Source: Bacillota bacterium
GTDB taxonomy: Bacteria; Bacillota; Clostridia; DSM-8532
Assembly: GCA_023440865.1 (NCBI GenBank)
Contig: JAEXRM010000205.1
Coordinates: 1 to 59,233, forward strand
DNA: 59,233 bases
Direction of reading: 5' to 3'
Shown here: in pieces, positions 16,649 through 24,956 of the stretch
Layout: every line of letters begins with the position of its first letter
How positions within the stretch are numbered: position 1 is the stretch's first letter
Program-made: the position numbers and the translations under genes
The notes under the pieces: generated by a model
What the model was told of the DNA's origin: nothing
What the model saw: the letters and a program-made list of their open reading frames with translations, nothing else
Database searches by the model: none

Positions 16649-17026
16649 ATGCGTGCCTACATGGTGAGCAAACCGCGTAAAAGCGACTACCCGCATCCAA
16701 TTGCCGTCAGGAAAGGCGAAGCGGTCGCCATCCTCAGGGAGTCGGTCCAGGAGGATGGATGGACCGGCTGGACCTTCTGCGGCACCGCAAGTGGCGAAGG
16801 CTGGATCCCGCGGGAGCTCATCGCGGTTCATGACGGGACCGGCATTCTCCTGGACGATTATTGCGCGGAGGAGTTCGATCTGGAGACAGGTGACATGCTG
16901 ATGCCCGAAAAGGAAATCAATGGCTGGATCTGGTGCGCAAAGGCAGGCCGGCCGGACAAGATGGCATGGGCGCCGCTTGATCACCTGATCCGGTTGGATG
17001 ATGCGGCAGGAAATCCTTCAACATGA
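16649..17026 (+). CDS. SH3-like domain protein
   Basis: A 125-residue protein matching the small proteins annotated as ligand-binding SH3. It has two SH3-like repeats: the first ends in WTFCGTASGEGWIPRELI near residue 41, the second in NGWIWCAKAGRPDKMAWAP near residue 91, with the linking DDYCAEEFDLETGD typical of the family. No signal peptide is present and the function is unknown. GGGAGGACGAAAGAC precedes the ATG. It is followed by a strong bidirectional terminator shared with araA. Confidence 0.75.
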   Translation: MRAYMVSKPRKSDYPHPIAVRKGEAVAILRESVQEDGWTGWTFCGTASGEGWIPRELIAVHDGTGILLDDYCAEEFDLETGDMLMPEKEINGWIWCAKAGRPDKMAWAPLDHLIRLDDAAGNPST

Positions 17027-17048
17027 GCGCACCGATACGGTGCAGCGC

Positions 17049-17088
17049 GGAAAGCCGGCTGCGGACCCAAGTCCGAAGCCGGCTTTCC
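17049..17088. terminator. Bidirectional terminator between SH3 gene and araA
   Basis: GGAAAGCCGGCT and AGCCGGCTTTCC form a 12-bp stem with an inner GGAC/GTCC helix. A and T tracts are built into the stem, so it can end transcription from both converging genes. Confidence 0.85.
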
Positions 17089-17164
17089 TGTCGGCTGTCA
17101 TGATGTGCGGCACCTGCGGCGTGTTCCCGCGGGAATCCGCAAAGCGCGCGGGCATGGGGTGAAA

Positions 17165-18604
17165 TCAGCGGATGAGCACGAACTCCACGCCGTTCATGGC
17201 CGCCCAATCCCTGAGCTGCTCGGACGAGATGTCGTAGGTGAACACGGTGTGGTGGGCGCCACCGGCGAGAATCCACTGCTCCGCACCCTCGTACAGGCTC
17301 GGCAGGGGCTTCCACAGCACGCGGGCCACAGGCAGCTTCGGCATTGCGGGCATCCTGTCGACCGCTTCGACCTCGTTGACGATGAGGCGGAACCGATCAC
17401 CCATGTCGATGAGGCTGGCGTTGAGCGCCTTCCCCGCCTTGCCCTCGAACACGATGCGGGCCGGGTCGGACTTGCCGCCGATGCCCAGCGGATGGACCTC
17501 GATGCGCGGCTTGGCACGCGCGATGGTGGGGCACACCTCGAGCATGTGGGCGCCGAGCACCATCTCGTTGCCGGGCTCGAAGTGATAGGTGTAGTCCTCC
17601 ATGAAGGAGGTGCCCTTGCCGTCGCCGGAAGCCATGAGCTTCACCAGCCGGACCATGGCGGCCGTCTTCCAGTCGCCCTCGCCGCCGAAGCCGAAGCCGG
17701 CCTCCATGAGACGCTGCACGGCAAGACCGGGCAGCTGCTTCAACCCGTGCAGGTCCTCGAAGGTGGTGGTGAAGGCGCCATATCCGCCCTTGACGAGGAA
17801 CGCCTTCATGGCGATCTCATAGCGGGCCTGTTCGCGGATGGCGTCGCGGGCGGGGCCGGCCACCTTCGCCGCATCGCAGAACTCATAGGATGCCTCGTAT
17901 TCCTGCATGAGCGCATCGACTTCCGCGTCGGAAACGGCGTCAACCAGTCTGACGAGATCGCCGATGCCATAGCCGTCGATCGTCCAGCCGAGGCGGATCT
18001 GTGCTTCCACCTTGTCGCCCTCGGTCACGGCCACATCACGCATGTTGTCGCCGAAACGGGCCACCTTGATGGAGCGGGAAATGACATGGCCTACGGCGGA
18101 GCGCATCCAGGCGCCGACCTTCGCACGGACGGCGGCATCCTCCCAGTAGCCGACGACGACCTTGCGGACCACCTTCATGCGGGTGCCGATGAAGCCGTAT
18201 TCCCGGTCGCCATGGGCCGCCTGGTTGAGGTTCATGAAGTCCATGTCGATCGAGTGCCACGGAATGTCGCGGTTGTACTGCGTGTGCAGGTGCAGCAGGG
18301 GCTTCCTGAGGATGGACAGGCCGCCGATCCACATCTTGGCGGGCGAAAAGGTGTGCATCCAGGTGATGATGCCCACGCAGGCGGGGTTGTGGTTGGCTTC
18401 CTCGCAAACGGCCGTGATTTCGCCGGCGGTCTTGACGATGGGCTTGAACACCACGCGGCAGGGAATGGCGGGATCAAGGTCCAACGCCTTGGCCATCTCC
18501 CTGGAGTGGGCCGCCACCTGATCGAGGGTTTCCGGGCCGTACAGGTGCTGGCTGCCGGTGATGAACCATACTTCGTGCTGCTTGAGGTCGAGTAGCTTTG
18601 CCAT
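17165..18604 (-). CDS. araA: L-arabinose isomerase
   Basis: A 479-residue enzyme (EC 5.3.1.4) converting L-arabinose to L-ribulose with a Mn2+ cofactor. Family landmarks are the N-terminal VWFITGSQHLYGPETL, WMHTFSPAKMWI near residue 94, the active-site regions GFGFGGEGDWKTAA near residue 300 (catalytic Glu) and SFMEDYTYHFEPGNE near residue 327 (catalytic Glu, Glu and His), and a metal His near residue 447. Length is close to the usual 490-500. The start at 18604 has GGAGGA and matches the family. araB and araD are absent from the window. An AraR-box-like sequence lies upstream; araR is the next gene on the same strand. Confidence 0.97.
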   Translation of the reverse strand: MAKLLDLKQHEVWFITGSQHLYGPETLDQVAAHSREMAKALDLDPAIPCRVVFKPIVKTAGEITAVCEEANHNPACVGIITWMHTFSPAKMWIGGLSILRKPLLHLHTQYNRDIPWHSIDMDFMNLNQAAHGDREYGFIGTRMKVVRKVVVGYWEDAAVRAKVGAWMRSAVGHVISRSIKVARFGDNMRDVAVTEGDKVEAQIRLGWTIDGYGIGDLVRLVDAVSDAEVDALMQEYEASYEFCDAAKVAGPARDAIREQARYEIAMKAFLVKGGYGAFTTTFEDLHGLKQLPGLAVQRLMEAGFGFGGEGDWKTAAMVRLVKLMASGDGKGTSFMEDYTYHFEPGNEMVLGAHMLEVCPTIARAKPRIEVHPLGIGGKSDPARIVFEGKAGKALNASLIDMGDRFRLIVNEVEAVDRMPAMPKLPVARVLWKPLPSLYEGAEQWILAGGAHHTVFTYDISSEQLRDWAAMNGVEFVLIR

Positions 18605-18649
18605 GTCTTGTCCTCCATCTTGTCCAGTCGATTGGGTGTTGACGGGTGA

Positions 18650-18675
18650 TAACTTGTGCAGTTGAGCGTACATGT
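18650..18675. promoter_or_regulatory. Degenerate AraR box upstream of araA
   Basis: AGTTGAGCGTACATGT (18660-18675) matches the araR-upstream box ACTTGTGCGTACAAGT at 13 of 16 positions. A further half-site, ACTTGTGC, lies at 18652-18659. This fits AraR repression of araA relieved by arabinose, as known in Bacillus subtilis. Confidence 0.55.
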
Positions 18676-18760
18676 TGATGCAGTCACTGATCGGACATGT
18701 GCATCCGTCCATCGTGATGCAACCCCGATTGCAGGATGTCCTGGTTCTCAGTTCATGGAA

Positions 18761-19921
18761 TCATTTCCCCTTTTCTCTGCCACCAAACCCACGCCGCTGG
18801 TCCGTTTCGGGAAAACCGTTCCGATCCGGGCAGGGCCCCGTGGACGCACGGACAATGAGCTCCGGTTCGATGACCCGGTGCCGCTCCGCCTCCAGTGGCA
18901 TGCCGTTGCCCAGCATGTCGAGCATCCATTGCGCCGCCGTTTCACCCAGGCGCTCCTTCGGGTGGCTCACGGAGGTCAGCGTGACGGATCCGCCCGCAGC
19001 GAGGAATGAATCATCGAAACCCGTGACAGAGATGTCCTGCGGCACGCGGTATCCATTCTCAAGAAGCCATTTGACCAGCATGGCGGCCAGCTGGTCGTTG
19101 TAGCAGGCCAGCGCATCCACCCGCCCCCTGCCCCGCAGCATGGTGGCCAGCGCCGCAACGGCTCGGGTTTCCCGGTCTTCGGTATGGAACCACACCACCA
19201 GCTCCGGGTCATAAATGATGCCATTGTCCGCCAGTGCATGCGCGTACCCCTTGTGCCGGTTCAGACCCTGCACGTCGTCGGCCTTGAAGAAGCCGGCAAT
19301 GCGCCGATGGCCCAGTTCAACCAGATGGGTGACGGCCTTGTGCATGCCCTCCTCATCGTTGAGGAGAATCTCGGGCTTGTCCTCGAGCTGCACATGGTGC
19401 CCATGGATGAACAGGTAGGGGATGCCCTGCGCCTCGAGCGCCTGGTAGAGCTTGAGGTTGGGCGTGTGCAGCGCGCTTTTCGTGGGCTCGATGATCAGCC
19501 CCTCGATCTGCTTCTCCAGCATGTCGGCAAGGCACTGGGCTTCCTTTTCAGGCTGGTTCCCGGTGCTTTTGAGCACGATGGAATAACCGTTCTCCGAAAG
19601 GACGCGGTCGATGCCCTGGATGACCTGCGGAAAAATGTACTCCGAAATGTAGGTGGTGATGACGCCGATGTTCCTCGACTCGTTGCGGCGCAGGGAACGG
19701 TCGCGCACAAAGGTGCCGCGCCCCTGCTCCGTGAAGAGGAAGCCGTCCGACACCAGCTGTGATATGGCCTTGCGGACCGTGTGGCGGCTCATGCCCAGCT
19801 CCGATGCCAGGGTGTTCTCCGAGGGCACGCGGCTGCCGGGCGCCATGCGGCCCATGAAGATCTCCTGTTTGAGATGCTCGCGCAGCTGCGCGTACTTGGC
19901 CTGGGTCGGATCGAGCGGCAT
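18761..19921 (-). CDS. araR: Arabinose repressor AraR (GntR HTH, LacI-type ligand domain)
   Basis: A 386-residue regulator. Residues 5-75 are a GntR winged helix (AQLREHLKQEIFMGRMAPGS, SRHTVRKAISQLVSDGFLFT), and residues 85-360 are a periplasmic-binding-like effector domain (NIGVITTYISEYIFPQVIQG, GFFKADDVQGLNRHKGYAHA, VTGFDDSFLA). This domain order is the hallmark of AraR, which represses arabinose genes until L-arabinose binds. The start at 19921 has GGAGGGTG; the longer reading upstream is non-coding. A near-perfect AraR box lies 20-35 bases upstream of the start, so the gene is very likely autoregulated. Confidence 0.93.
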   Translation of the reverse strand: MPLDPTQAKYAQLREHLKQEIFMGRMAPGSRVPSENTLASELGMSRHTVRKAISQLVSDGFLFTEQGRGTFVRDRSLRRNESRNIGVITTYISEYIFPQVIQGIDRVLSENGYSIVLKSTGNQPEKEAQCLADMLEKQIEGLIIEPTKSALHTPNLKLYQALEAQGIPYLFIHGHHVQLEDKPEILLNDEEGMHKAVTHLVELGHRRIAGFFKADDVQGLNRHKGYAHALADNGIIYDPELVVWFHTEDRETRAVAALATMLRGRGRVDALACYNDQLAAMLVKWLLENGYRVPQDISVTGFDDSFLAAGGSVTLTSVSHPKERLGETAAQWMLDMLGNGMPLEAERHRVIEPELIVRASTGPCPDRNGFPETDQRRGFGGREKGK

Positions 19922-19940
19922 GGTCACCCTCCGCGGATAA

Positions 19941-19956
19941 ACTTGTGCGTACAAGT
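19941..19956. promoter_or_regulatory. AraR operator upstream of araR
   Basis: ACTTGTGCGTACAAGT is a near-perfect palindrome close to the known Bacillus AraR consensus (ATTTGTACGTACAAAT type). It sits between the araR start and its promoter region and could also affect the divergent transporter gene. Confidence 0.85.
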
Positions 19957-20090
19957 ATGCCATCATTATGGCAGAAACGGTGCCGCCTTGCAACAGGGTG
20001 CCGCACATGGCAAACGACCACATGCGGCGGTCCGATATGGCACTGGGGGGGCCGGTATGGCACGGGGTGGTCCGCCGGCCTGGGGAAGAT

Positions 20091-20119
20091 TTGCCCGCAA
20101 CCGGGCGGATGGATACAAT
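20091..20119 (+). promoter_or_regulatory. Promoter of ferritin-like/VIT gene
   Basis: TTGCCC and TACAAT are separated by 17 bases, about 45 bases upstream of the start codon at 20162. Confidence 0.55.
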
Positions 20120-20161
20120 GGAAAGGGGAGCCCCGGCTTCATGAGGGAACAAGGAGGCAAC

Positions 20162-21049
20162 ATGCCGACACAAACAATGGACCCCGCCCTGCTTTCATCC
20201 GTGCGGAAGGCCCAGTGCGACGAGGAAACCGGCGCGCTGCTGTATGCGTACATGGCACGTCGCGAAAGAAATCCCGAGAACCGAAGGGTGCTGGAACAAA
20301 TGGCGCAGGACGAGCTGCGTCATGCCGGCGTCTGGCGGTCGATCACGGGGCGCGGCACACCGCCACGTCGCGGATACCTGTTCATCATGAAGCTGATCAC
20401 CCGCCTGCTGGGGTTCACCTTCGTGGTGAAGACGCTGCAGAAAGCCGAACGGATCAACGGAAGCGCATACGAAGCCATGCAGCGGCAGCTGCCGCAGGCG
20501 GCGGCCATGCTGGCGGATGAACGCCGGCACGAGCAGACGTTGTACGCCATGCTCGACGAAGAACGGCTGCATTATGTCGGCGCCATGATGCTGGGATTGA
20601 ACGACGCACTTGTGGAACTGACCGGCGCCATCGCCGGCGTCACCTTCGCCCTCGCAAACACGCGCCTTGTCGCATTGACAGGCATCATCACCGGAATCTC
20701 CGCCACCCTGTCGATGGCCGCCTCCAACTACCTGGCGGAGCGGGCCGACGGCAACGCGAAGGCACTCAAGTCGAGCCTCTACACAGGTGCAGCCTATCTG
20801 GTCACAGTCATCCTCCTGGTGCTGCCCTACCTGCTGCTTCCCTCCCATCTGTATGCGGCCGCCTTTGCGATCATGCTGGCCACGGTACTGGCCATCATCC
20901 TGTTCTTCAATTTCTATCTCGCCGTCGCGAGGGAGGAGCCCTTCTTCAAGCGGTTCCTCGAGATGGCGACCATCTCGCTGTCAGTCGCGGTGGTCTCCTT
21001 CCTCATCGGCCTTGCGGCAAAACAGCTGTTGGGCATCGACACGCTGTGA
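20162..21049 (+). CDS. VIT1/CCC1 family transporter with N-terminal ferritin-like domain
   Basis: A 295-residue membrane protein. Residues 1-130 form a ferritin-like (rubrerythrin-type) domain with carboxylate ligands in EETGALLYAYMARRE, MAQDELRHAG and ADERRHEQTLYAMLDEERLH. The C-terminal half is a VIT1/CCC1-type domain with about five membrane helices, starting with GLNDALVELTGAIAGVTFAL. Related fused proteins (membrane-bound ferritin A) export Fe2+; Mn2+ is also possible. A good AAGGAGG site supports the start. The gene stands alone, divergent from araR, with no link to arabinose metabolism that I can see. Confidence 0.9.
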   Translation: MPTQTMDPALLSSVRKAQCDEETGALLYAYMARRERNPENRRVLEQMAQDELRHAGVWRSITGRGTPPRRGYLFIMKLITRLLGFTFVVKTLQKAERINGSAYEAMQRQLPQAAAMLADERRHEQTLYAMLDEERLHYVGAMMLGLNDALVELTGAIAGVTFALANTRLVALTGIITGISATLSMAASNYLAERADGNAKALKSSLYTGAAYLVTVILLVLPYLLLPSHLYAAAFAIMLATVLAIILFFNFYLAVAREEPFFKRFLEMATISLSVAVVSFLIGLAAKQLLGIDTL

Positions 21050-21116
21050 ACCGAGGCGTACCCGGAAGCGTACGCACCGCGTCCCATGCAGACTCGTTCA
21101 GGTGACGGGAGGCAGC

Positions 21117-22718
21117 ATGAACGGCACAAGGCGCATCCGGATCATTCCCCTTGCAATGATCCTCTTCCTGCTTGTGACCGCCGGCCGGCCGAAGCCTGTC
21201 CATGCGGCGGAAACGCTGGCGCAGCGGCTGCAGCAGGCAGTCCTGTTCAAACTCGACTGCCCGGTTGCCTGGCAGAACGCTTCCCTGATGCGGATCGACG
21301 AGGCGAACCTTTCCGTGAAGCCCATCTCCGTCTCCGGCCGCACCCTGCTGCCGGTCCGGTTTCTGGCGGAGCGCATCGGGGCGGATGTTGTCTGGGACGG
21401 GCCGAACGGCATGGCGACACTCACAGGCGGCGACACGATTGTCCGCATCGCCCTGCATGCGTCCACCATGGATGTCAATGGCACCGAAGTGCCGCTGGAT
21501 GTGCCCGCCCAGAACATCGGCGGACGCATCCTCGTGCCGATGCGCGCCATCTGCGAGGCATTGGGCAGGGAGGTGGACTGGCATGCCGGCGGCCTGATCG
21601 TGGTCAGCGACCGAAAGAACCTGCTCGATCCGGCTACGGATGCCGCACTTGTACAGCAGGCGCTCGCGCTCTTCGCCGAGCCTGTCTCCTATCGAAAGGC
21701 GACCGTGGATACCGCCTCGGGCAGCAAGACCGCGCATGTCGTGACAGTCAGGCCCGACGATCCCCGAATCCGCTTCGAAGTGGGACTCCCGGACACGATG
21801 CTCAACCGGACGGCGGACTTCCCGACGATGGCAAAGGCAAAAGGCGCCCGGGTCGCGATCAATGCCAATTTTTTCTCGGCCTATGCGGAAGTCAAGGATC
21901 CCATCGGCCATGTGATGATCGACGGCGAGCTTGTCTTCGGACAAAGCGGCCTTACGAGTCTGGGCATCACCCGAGACAAGCGGATCGCCTTCAGTGTGCC
22001 CGGCATCTTCACGCACCTGTATGCGGACGGTCTGCGCAAGAACGTCATGGTCGCCGGCGGTCAGATCGATTACAGCGTTTGGGATTCCTATGAAGTCAAC
22101 ACCCGCTCGCAGAGCGCTGGAAACGCCATCCTCTATACCCCGCGCCGCGGCACCTCCATCGCCATCACGGCGACTGGACATGTCCTCACGGTCCGCAACG
22201 GGAAAATCAACGGCCTGACAGCGGTCTCCCCAGGCATGAGCGCAAGCATCCCTTCCGACGGATTTCTTGTGTTCTTTGGGGAAAACGTGACGAAGCACTG
22301 GCTCGGCGACTGGGACATGGATATCGGCCGATCTGTTGAGATCGAGCACTACCTGTTCCGGAATACAAACGCGGATTTTCGTCTTGAGAACATGCAATGG
22401 ATGATCTCCGGGGGGCCGGATCTGGTCGTCAACGGTGCCGCGGCACCGGTCTCCACGAGCCCCACCTTCGCGGATGCGCGCTTCACGACCGGCTCCGCGC
22501 CACGAACAGCCGCCGGTACGCTCGCGGACGGACGACTGGTGCTGGTGACGACAACCAGTGCAAAAATCAGCGACATGAAGGAGATCATGCTGGCGCTCGG
22601 GTGTCGGCAGGCCATCAACCTTGATGGCGGTGGATCGTGCGGCATGTATTACGACGGGATGATGCTCATGACCCCCGGCCGGAAGCTGGCAACGATGCTC
22701 TATGTCTACGATCGCTGA
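21117..22718 (+). CDS. Secreted phosphodiester glycosidase with copper-amine-oxidase stalk domain
   Basis: A 533-residue exported protein. A signal peptide (RRIRIIPLAMILFLLVTAG, cleavage near HAA at 30) is followed by a stalk domain of the copper amine oxidase N-terminal type (VSGRTLLPVRFLAERIGADV, NIGGRILVPMRAICEALGRE) that usually binds the cell wall in Bacillota. Residues about 195-533 form a NAGPA/DUF2233 phosphodiester glycosidase domain, with ARVAINANFFS near 242, MQWMISGGPDLVVNG near 425, and the closing INLDGGGSCGMYYDG. This domain cleaves GlcNAc-1-P diester links in lysosomal enzymes; bacterial substrates are probably wall or exopolysaccharide phosphodiesters. The start at 21117 has a GGGAGG site. 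Confidence 0.88.
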   Translation: MNGTRRIRIIPLAMILFLLVTAGRPKPVHAAETLAQRLQQAVLFKLDCPVAWQNASLMRIDEANLSVKPISVSGRTLLPVRFLAERIGADVVWDGPNGMATLTGGDTIVRIALHASTMDVNGTEVPLDVPAQNIGGRILVPMRAICEALGREVDWHAGGLIVVSDRKNLLDPATDAALVQQALALFAEPVSYRKATVDTASGSKTAHVVTVRPDDPRIRFEVGLPDTMLNRTADFPTMAKAKGARVAINANFFSAYAEVKDPIGHVMIDGELVFGQSGLTSLGITRDKRIAFSVPGIFTHLYADGLRKNVMVAGGQIDYSVWDSYEVNTRSQSAGNAILYTPRRGTSIAITATGHVLTVRNGKINGLTAVSPGMSASIPSDGFLVFFGENVTKHWLGDWDMDIGRSVEIEHYLFRNTNADFRLENMQWMISGGPDLVVNGAAAPVSTSPTFADARFTTGSAPRTAAGTLADGRLVLVTTTSAKISDMKEIMLALGCRQAINLDGGGSCGMYYDGMMLMTPGRKLATMLYVYDR

Positions 22719-22756
22719 CAGGCATCGGCCATCGCGGGTACCTGAGCTGGAACGGA

Positions 22757-24856
22757 CTAAACGGCATCCGCCTTTCCGTCGGCGGTCTTCACCCCATCCT
22801 CCGCGGGTATGTGCCCGTCCTTCTCCTCGAAGGCATTCCCTTCGTCCTCCTCGGCGATGACTTCGTGGAACAGCGCGACGATCCGGGGATCGAACTGCGT
22901 GCCCGCACACCGGTCAAGCTCGAGGAACGCATCCTGCTCCGACATGGCGTCCCGGTAAGGGCGGTTGTTTGTCATGGCATCGAAGGCGTCGACCACCGCA
23001 AGCACGCGGCAGTGCACGGGAATCGCCTCGCCGGCGATGCCCAGGGGATACCCCTTGCCATCCCAGCGTTCGTGGTGCTTGAGAATGAGATCCGCAATGG
23101 GCTGCAGCTCGATGGCGGACTGCGCGATGCGCATGCCGATCGAAGGATGCGTCTTCATCACCTCGAACTCCTCCGGGGTCAGTCGGGCCGGCTTCATCAG
23201 GATGGCGTCGGGAATGCCGATCTTGCCGATATCATGAAACGTCGCCAACAACCTCAGGTCCGTCAGCTGTCCGTCATGGAATCCGAGCCGCCGTCCCAGC
23301 CGCTCGCACAGGGAGTCGCTGCGGCGGGCATGGTCCTGGGTTCCGAAATCACGCGCCTCCAGCATCTGGCGCAGGATCGAGATCAACCCGCTGCGCATGC
23401 TCTGGTGCCGATGCAGCTTGGCCCGCAGCATCCGGAGGTCGGCCTCCCGGATCATGCCGGGCACATCGTACGCCACGCCCGGCTCAAAGTACATGCCGAA
23501 CGAGAGACTGACAAGATCGGCATACTCCGTGCCGAACCTCTCCCGGAGAAGCTTGCCCGTCGCGATACGTGCCGCATCGATCACCTCCGCCCGTGTGTTG
23601 CCGCACAGAAGAAGAAATTCGTCGCCGCCGATACGGCTGATCTCGGATTGGGGCGGAAAGGATTCCTTCAGGCACCGGGCGGCTTCCCGAAGGAACCGAT
23701 CCCCCATGGCGTGGCCGATGGTATCGTTGACCAGCTTGAGCCCGTCCAGGTCGCACATCACCACGGCAAAAGCCTTTGGTGGCTCCTTGGCCAGTTGTGT
23801 CAGTTCCTGCTCGTACCAAAAACGGTTTCGCAGTCCCGTCAGCTCATCCGTCACATTCTGGCGGGCGAGTCGTGCCGCATGGTCACGCTCCAGCGCCAGC
23901 ATGTCGGTCAGCGCCCTTGTTTTGTCGCGGACAGCGCGCCGCAGCGCCAGAATCCATGCCGCAAGCAGCATCAGGGAGGCTCCCGCCACACCGCCTGCGA
24001 TCGCAACCGTACGAAGCCATCCGGACATCGGCAGATTGCGCCCGTACCAATGCGCCTGCAGGGTCTCCCGCTCCCGAACGGTGATGAGGTCGAAACCCGC
24101 GCGCAGTTGCTCGAGCAATGCGGGATCGTCCAGCGCGACGGCACGGCGGAACTCCGCCGTATACACGGTCTCACCCATGCGGAACTCGTTCTGGAGATTG
24201 TGCAGGTACAGGTGGTACATGGCGGACGGCTCGCCGGCGACAAAGGCATCCACCTCACCGGCAGCCGCACCAAGGACAAGTGCTTCGACATCCGGGTACT
24301 GTTTGGCGACGGAGATGCCCTTGCGCCGGAGCTTCAGGATGGCCGTGTCCGCCCTCTTCGCTCCGACACGGAACCGCGTCAGCGACTCGAGGCTGCTGAC
24401 GCCTGTGATCCTGGCACGGACAAACACAGGCACGTTCATCGTCACATAGGGATCCGTGAACAGGAACAGCCTCGCGCGATCCTCATTCCAGGTGATGGTA
24501 TCGATCACGTCGAAATGACCGTCCAGCATGGCGCTGTATGCCTCGGACCAGGGCATGCCTGTCAGTTCGACCGTCGTGCCAGTCTTTCGGGCATACAGTT
24601 GCCACAGGTCGATGGAAAGCCCCTGCATTTCCCCCGCCGCATTCCGGAAGGAGTATGGGGGGTAGCTCTCATCCAGTACGACATGGAGGGTTTCATGGGA
24701 TGGTGCCGTTTCATCCGAGGTCGTCTGCGGCGCCGTGGTTGCCGTCACAAGACACGATCCCGCACAGAAGATACAGACAAGAAACAAGCCCAGCAGCAGG
24801 ATGCATGGCACCAGCATCGGAATCGGGCGCGACCGGTGGAATCGACAGCGCATCAT
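22757..24856 (-). CDS. SBP3-GGDEF-HD-GYP signalling protein
   Basis: A 699-residue membrane sensor. The N-terminus has a signal anchor (PCILLLGLFLVCIFCAG), then an extracytoplasmic family-3 solute-binding domain (residues 57-270, HVVLDESYPPYSFRNAAGEM), a second membrane helix near 290 (AIAGGVAGASLMLLAAWILA), a GGDEF domain (VTDELTGLRNRF, SRIGGDEFLLL near 440), and an HD-GYP domain (HDIGKIGIPDAIL near 565, HHERWDGKGYPLG near 614). The GGDEF A-site is intact but the RxxD inhibitory site is not seen upstream of it. It may both make and break cyclic di-GMP in response to an amino acid or similar ligand; the direction of net activity cannot be told. Start has GAGGTG. Confidence 0.92.
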   Translation of the reverse strand: MMRCRFHRSRPIPMLVPCILLLGLFLVCIFCAGSCLVTATTAPQTTSDETAPSHETLHVVLDESYPPYSFRNAAGEMQGLSIDLWQLYARKTGTTVELTGMPWSEAYSAMLDGHFDVIDTITWNEDRARLFLFTDPYVTMNVPVFVRARITGVSSLESLTRFRVGAKRADTAILKLRRKGISVAKQYPDVEALVLGAAAGEVDAFVAGEPSAMYHLYLHNLQNEFRMGETVYTAEFRRAVALDDPALLEQLRAGFDLITVRERETLQAHWYGRNLPMSGWLRTVAIAGGVAGASLMLLAAWILALRRAVRDKTRALTDMLALERDHAARLARQNVTDELTGLRNRFWYEQELTQLAKEPPKAFAVVMCDLDGLKLVNDTIGHAMGDRFLREAARCLKESFPPQSEISRIGGDEFLLLCGNTRAEVIDAARIATGKLLRERFGTEYADLVSLSFGMYFEPGVAYDVPGMIREADLRMLRAKLHRHQSMRSGLISILRQMLEARDFGTQDHARRSDSLCERLGRRLGFHDGQLTDLRLLATFHDIGKIGIPDAILMKPARLTPEEFEVMKTHPSIGMRIAQSAIELQPIADLILKHHERWDGKGYPLGIAGEAIPVHCRVLAVVDAFDAMTNNRPYRDAMSEQDAFLELDRCAGTQFDPRIVALFHEVIAEEDEGNAFEEKDGHIPAEDGVKTADGKADAV

Positions 24857-24956
24857 GCGAAAACACCTCGGCCACAGAATGTCACGGACCCCACAACACC
24901 GGCCATTACGCCGTCAGGTTGCCCATAATCCATTATCGCACGTCCGGTGGCCGTCG

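Noticed and set aside
17105..18595. A 496-codon open frame on the plus strand opposite araA
   Set aside because: It is the antisense shadow of araA, rich in His and Gly, without a ribosome site or family features.
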